NCBI GenBank assembly: GCA_023229045.1
Contig: JALOAB010000151.1
Span: 1-5,626, forward strand
Direction: 5' to 3'
Source: Fidelibacterota bacterium
GTDB lineage: Bacteria; Fidelibacterota; UBA2242
DNA: 5,626 nt
Shown piece after piece: positions 4,124-5,626 of the stretch. The notes beneath the pieces are model-generated. The model was given only the letters and a program-made list of their open reading frames with translations. It did no database searches and was not told the DNA's origin. How positions within the stretch are numbered: the stretch's first letter is position 1; each line of letters begins with the position of its first letter. The translations under genes were made by a program, and so were the position numbers.

Positions 4124-5626
4124 TTACTTCGTTAACAGCATTTTAATATTTTTCGAAAAGGTCTCTTTCTGACCGATAATACTGATATGGCACAGATAAA
4201 CGCCACTGCTAACCTGTACTCCGGATTGGTTTTTTCCATTCCAGTTTGTCTGATACCAACCGGCATTTTGGGTCTGATTAACCAGCTCGGCAATTTTCTG
4301 TCCGTAAATATTATAAATAACCATCCTGACCCGCCCCGGTTCGGGCAATCCGTAACTGATGGTAGTCGTCGGATTAAAGGGATTTGGGTAGGCGTTATTC
4401 AGAACATAGGTATCCGGGACGCCGGAATTACTGCTGAAGGGTTTCGACGCTTCGATCGCTGTCGGCAGGTCATCCTGCCACTGTAGGCAGGGATAACCGT
4501 CATTTTTCGCAGTGTTAATAGCCCAGATATCACTGAAATCCCAGCCGGCATCGGTAAAAGTTGACTGCGTTTTCATTTCGGCGGTAGTCTTGCCGGTGCC
4601 GCCGTCGGAGTTGCTGAGCATACTGGATGCAATATCCCAGAAGCACCCTGTGGTGGTGCCGCCCCACGAAGCAGTAGAGCCCACAAATCCTCCGATATCC
4701 GATTCTCCGTCCGGTTTGCCGGTGGAGTAGCAATTAGTTAGAATTCCTTCAGAGTTATAGCCGAGAAAACCACCGACCTTGTTATCCCCGTGTACGTTAC
4801 CTCTGGCGTATGAGTTGAGGATATTCGCAGAAGTATTCCTGCCGGCAAATCCGCCTACTTCATCAGTGCCGGTCACTTCACCAGTGGAAAAACAGTTTTC
4901 AATGCGGGTTGAGGATGTCGCTGTAAATCCATAGATGGTTCCGACAAAACCACCAACCATCTCTTGTCCGCTCACATTACCGGTAGCGAAACAGTTCATA
5001 ATACTGTCATACGCACAGTAGCCAATAAAACCGCCGACATAATCACCGTCAGATTCCACCGACCCGGTAGCATGGCAGTTGGTAATCATACCATGCCACT
5101 TTTCCCCAATGAGCCCGCCGGTATATCCTATATCTCCTACGACATCCATTCCGGAGCCGGATTCAGAGATTTCAGCTTCACTGGAACAACCTACCAATCC
5201 TCCGACTTCGCCATTAGCTTCGACATAACCGTCGGTACGGCAATCGGAGACAGAGCCCGGTGATTTCAGATAACCGATGAGCCCGCCGGCATAAATACTT
5301 TCCCAACCGGAATAGGGGGTTTCTGAATATACGTCTCCATTCACAGAACAACCGGTGACGGTGCCTTTGGAATAGCCAGCCAGACCGCCGGTGTAGGAGC
5401 TTGTAGAGATTGAAGCGTTGGTTATTGCGCTTTCTTCATCAATGTGTATTGTCAAATCCATGACCACACTGCCTTCATATAAATATCCGAAAAAGCCAAT
5501 ATATGTTTCGTCTGAATTAATCGCCAGGTTGAATACGGTACAGCCGTTGCCGTCAAAATTCCCATAGAATCCTGAACTGGAACCATAGTCTCCCAGGGGA
5601 ATCCAGAATTTTCCGTCATTATAGCC
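4124..5626 (-). CDS. GLUG-repeat surface protein with T9SS C-terminal sorting domain, 5' end missing
   Basis: The frame is open to the window edge: 500 residues are visible, including 53 upstream of the internal GTG at 5467, which is not the real start because the preceding codons read as continuous GLUG-family sequence. Numbered from the edge, residues 7-28 contain 'FWIPLG' and 'FYGNFDGNG', the usual entry to a GLUG array. About ten repeats follow (42-331), built on (V/Y)GG(L/F)xG...NCxxTGxV. Then come 'CFWD' (328-331), 'GGTGKTTAEMKT' (342-353), 'GWDFSDIW' and 'YPCLQW', a standard end to such arrays. The last ~100 residues are a T9SS type A sorting domain: 'AYPNPFNPTTTISY', 'VIYNIYGQKI', 'SGVYLCHI' and a Lys-rich end. 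The protein should be exported through Sec and T9SS and anchored or released at the cell surface, where repeat proteins of this kind are often adhesive. The binding partner is unknown. The missing N-terminus should hold the signal peptide and possibly other domains. Confidence 0.9.
   Translation of the reverse strand, partial: GYNDGKFWIPLGDYGSSSGFYGNFDGNGCTVFNLAINSDETYIGFFGYLYEGSVVMDLTIHIDEESAITNASISTSSYTGGLAGYSKGTVTGCSVNGDVYSETPYSGWESIYAGGLIGYLKSPGSVSDCRTDGYVEANGEVGGLVGCSSEAEISESGSGMDVVGDIGYTGGLIGEKWHGMITNCHATGSVESDGDYVGGFIGYCAYDSIMNCFATGNVSGQEMVGGFVGTIYGFTATSSTRIENCFSTGEVTGTDEVGGFAGRNTSANILNSYARGNVHGDNKVGGFLGYNSEGILTNCYSTGKPDGESDIGGFVGSTASWGGTTTGCFWDIASSMLSNSDGGTGKTTAEMKTQSTFTDAGWDFSDIWAINTAKNDGYPCLQWQDDLPTAIEASKPFSSNSGVPDTYVLNNAYPNPFNPTTTISYGLPEPGRVRMVIYNIYGQKIAELVNQTQNAGWYQTNWNGKNQSGVQVSSGVYLCHISIIGQKETFSKNIKMLLTK
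4127..4417 (-). other. T9SS type A sorting domain (Por secretion tail)
   Basis: It spans the last ~97 residues of the cargo protein. The YPNPFNP motif is at 4370-4390, followed by 'TTISYGLPEPGRV', 'YNIYGQKIAEL', 'GWYQTNWNGKNQSG', 'VSSGVYLCHI' and the terminal 'KNIKMLLTK'. This is the standard order of the beta-sandwich signal recognised by the type IX translocon, and it is the best taxonomic marker in the window. Confidence 0.92.
4634..5503 (-). repeat. GLUG repeat array in the T9SS cargo protein
   Basis: About ten units of roughly 25-35 residues run from 'YIGFFGY' to 'CFWD'. Each has a GG(L/F)xG turn and most have a central N/T/D-C followed by xTG. The Cys recurs once per unit at visible residues 93, 129, 184, 212, 245, 299 and 328. 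The third unit has Ser-Glu-Ser there and the seventh has Asn-Ser-Tyr. The units vary in length and DNA sequence, so the array looks old rather than freshly duplicated. Confidence 0.85.

Noticed and set aside
5465..5467. GTG as start of the GLUG protein
   Set aside because: The 53 upstream codons to the window edge are open and encode typical GLUG-family sequence ('FYGNFDGNG', 'YIGFFGY'), so the gene continues beyond the window.
4634..5503. CRISPR-like or DNA tandem repeat
   Set aside because: The periodicity is at protein level (GLUG units) with variable length and diverged DNA; there are no identical short repeats with unique spacers.

Overview
The window looks like chromosomal DNA from an uncultured-type bacterium of the FCB group (Bacteroidota/Ignavibacteria/Calditrichota/KSB1-like). 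The main clue is a surface protein ending in a type IX secretion (T9SS) sorting domain with a YPNPFNP motif. Short palindromes built on CCCGAT/ATCGGG and CCTTCGGGAGG, a style I associate with such genomes, agree with this. The exact phylum cannot be read from this sequence. No rRNA, tRNA, CRISPR array, transposase or phage gene is visible.

Layout. (1) 1-2270, + strand: the 3' part of a polytopic membrane protein, probably acyltransferase-like, followed 2 bases later by a Gfo/Idh/MocA-family oxidoreductase whose ribosome binding site lies inside the membrane gene. The two are very likely co-transcribed and may act on a sugar or cell-surface glycan. (2) 2271-2313: a short convergent spacer with a hairpin. 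(3) 2314-3147, - strand: a divergent purC-like SAICAR synthetase with an unusual C-terminal four-cysteine cluster. (4) 3148-3669: a 522-base gene-free stretch rich in inverted repeats. Its purC-proximal part holds a 14-base perfect inverted repeat that includes the purC Shine-Dalgarno sequence and a competing helix further upstream. Its far end holds a strong terminator hairpin. (5) 3670-5626, - strand: a probable two-gene unit, with a large GLUG-repeat T9SS cargo protein (5' end outside the window) followed 22 bases later by a small lipocalin-like lipoprotein. Transcription of this unit probably ends at the 3602-3634 hairpin.

How the parts relate. The + strand pair and the - strand GLUG/lipoprotein pair both point to envelope functions. 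purC is a single housekeeping-type gene between them. The most interesting non-coding signal is the purC leader, where three segments could form mutually exclusive helices that hide or expose the ribosome binding site. It could equally be a by-product of repeat elements landing upstream of purC, and comparison across genomes is needed to decide.
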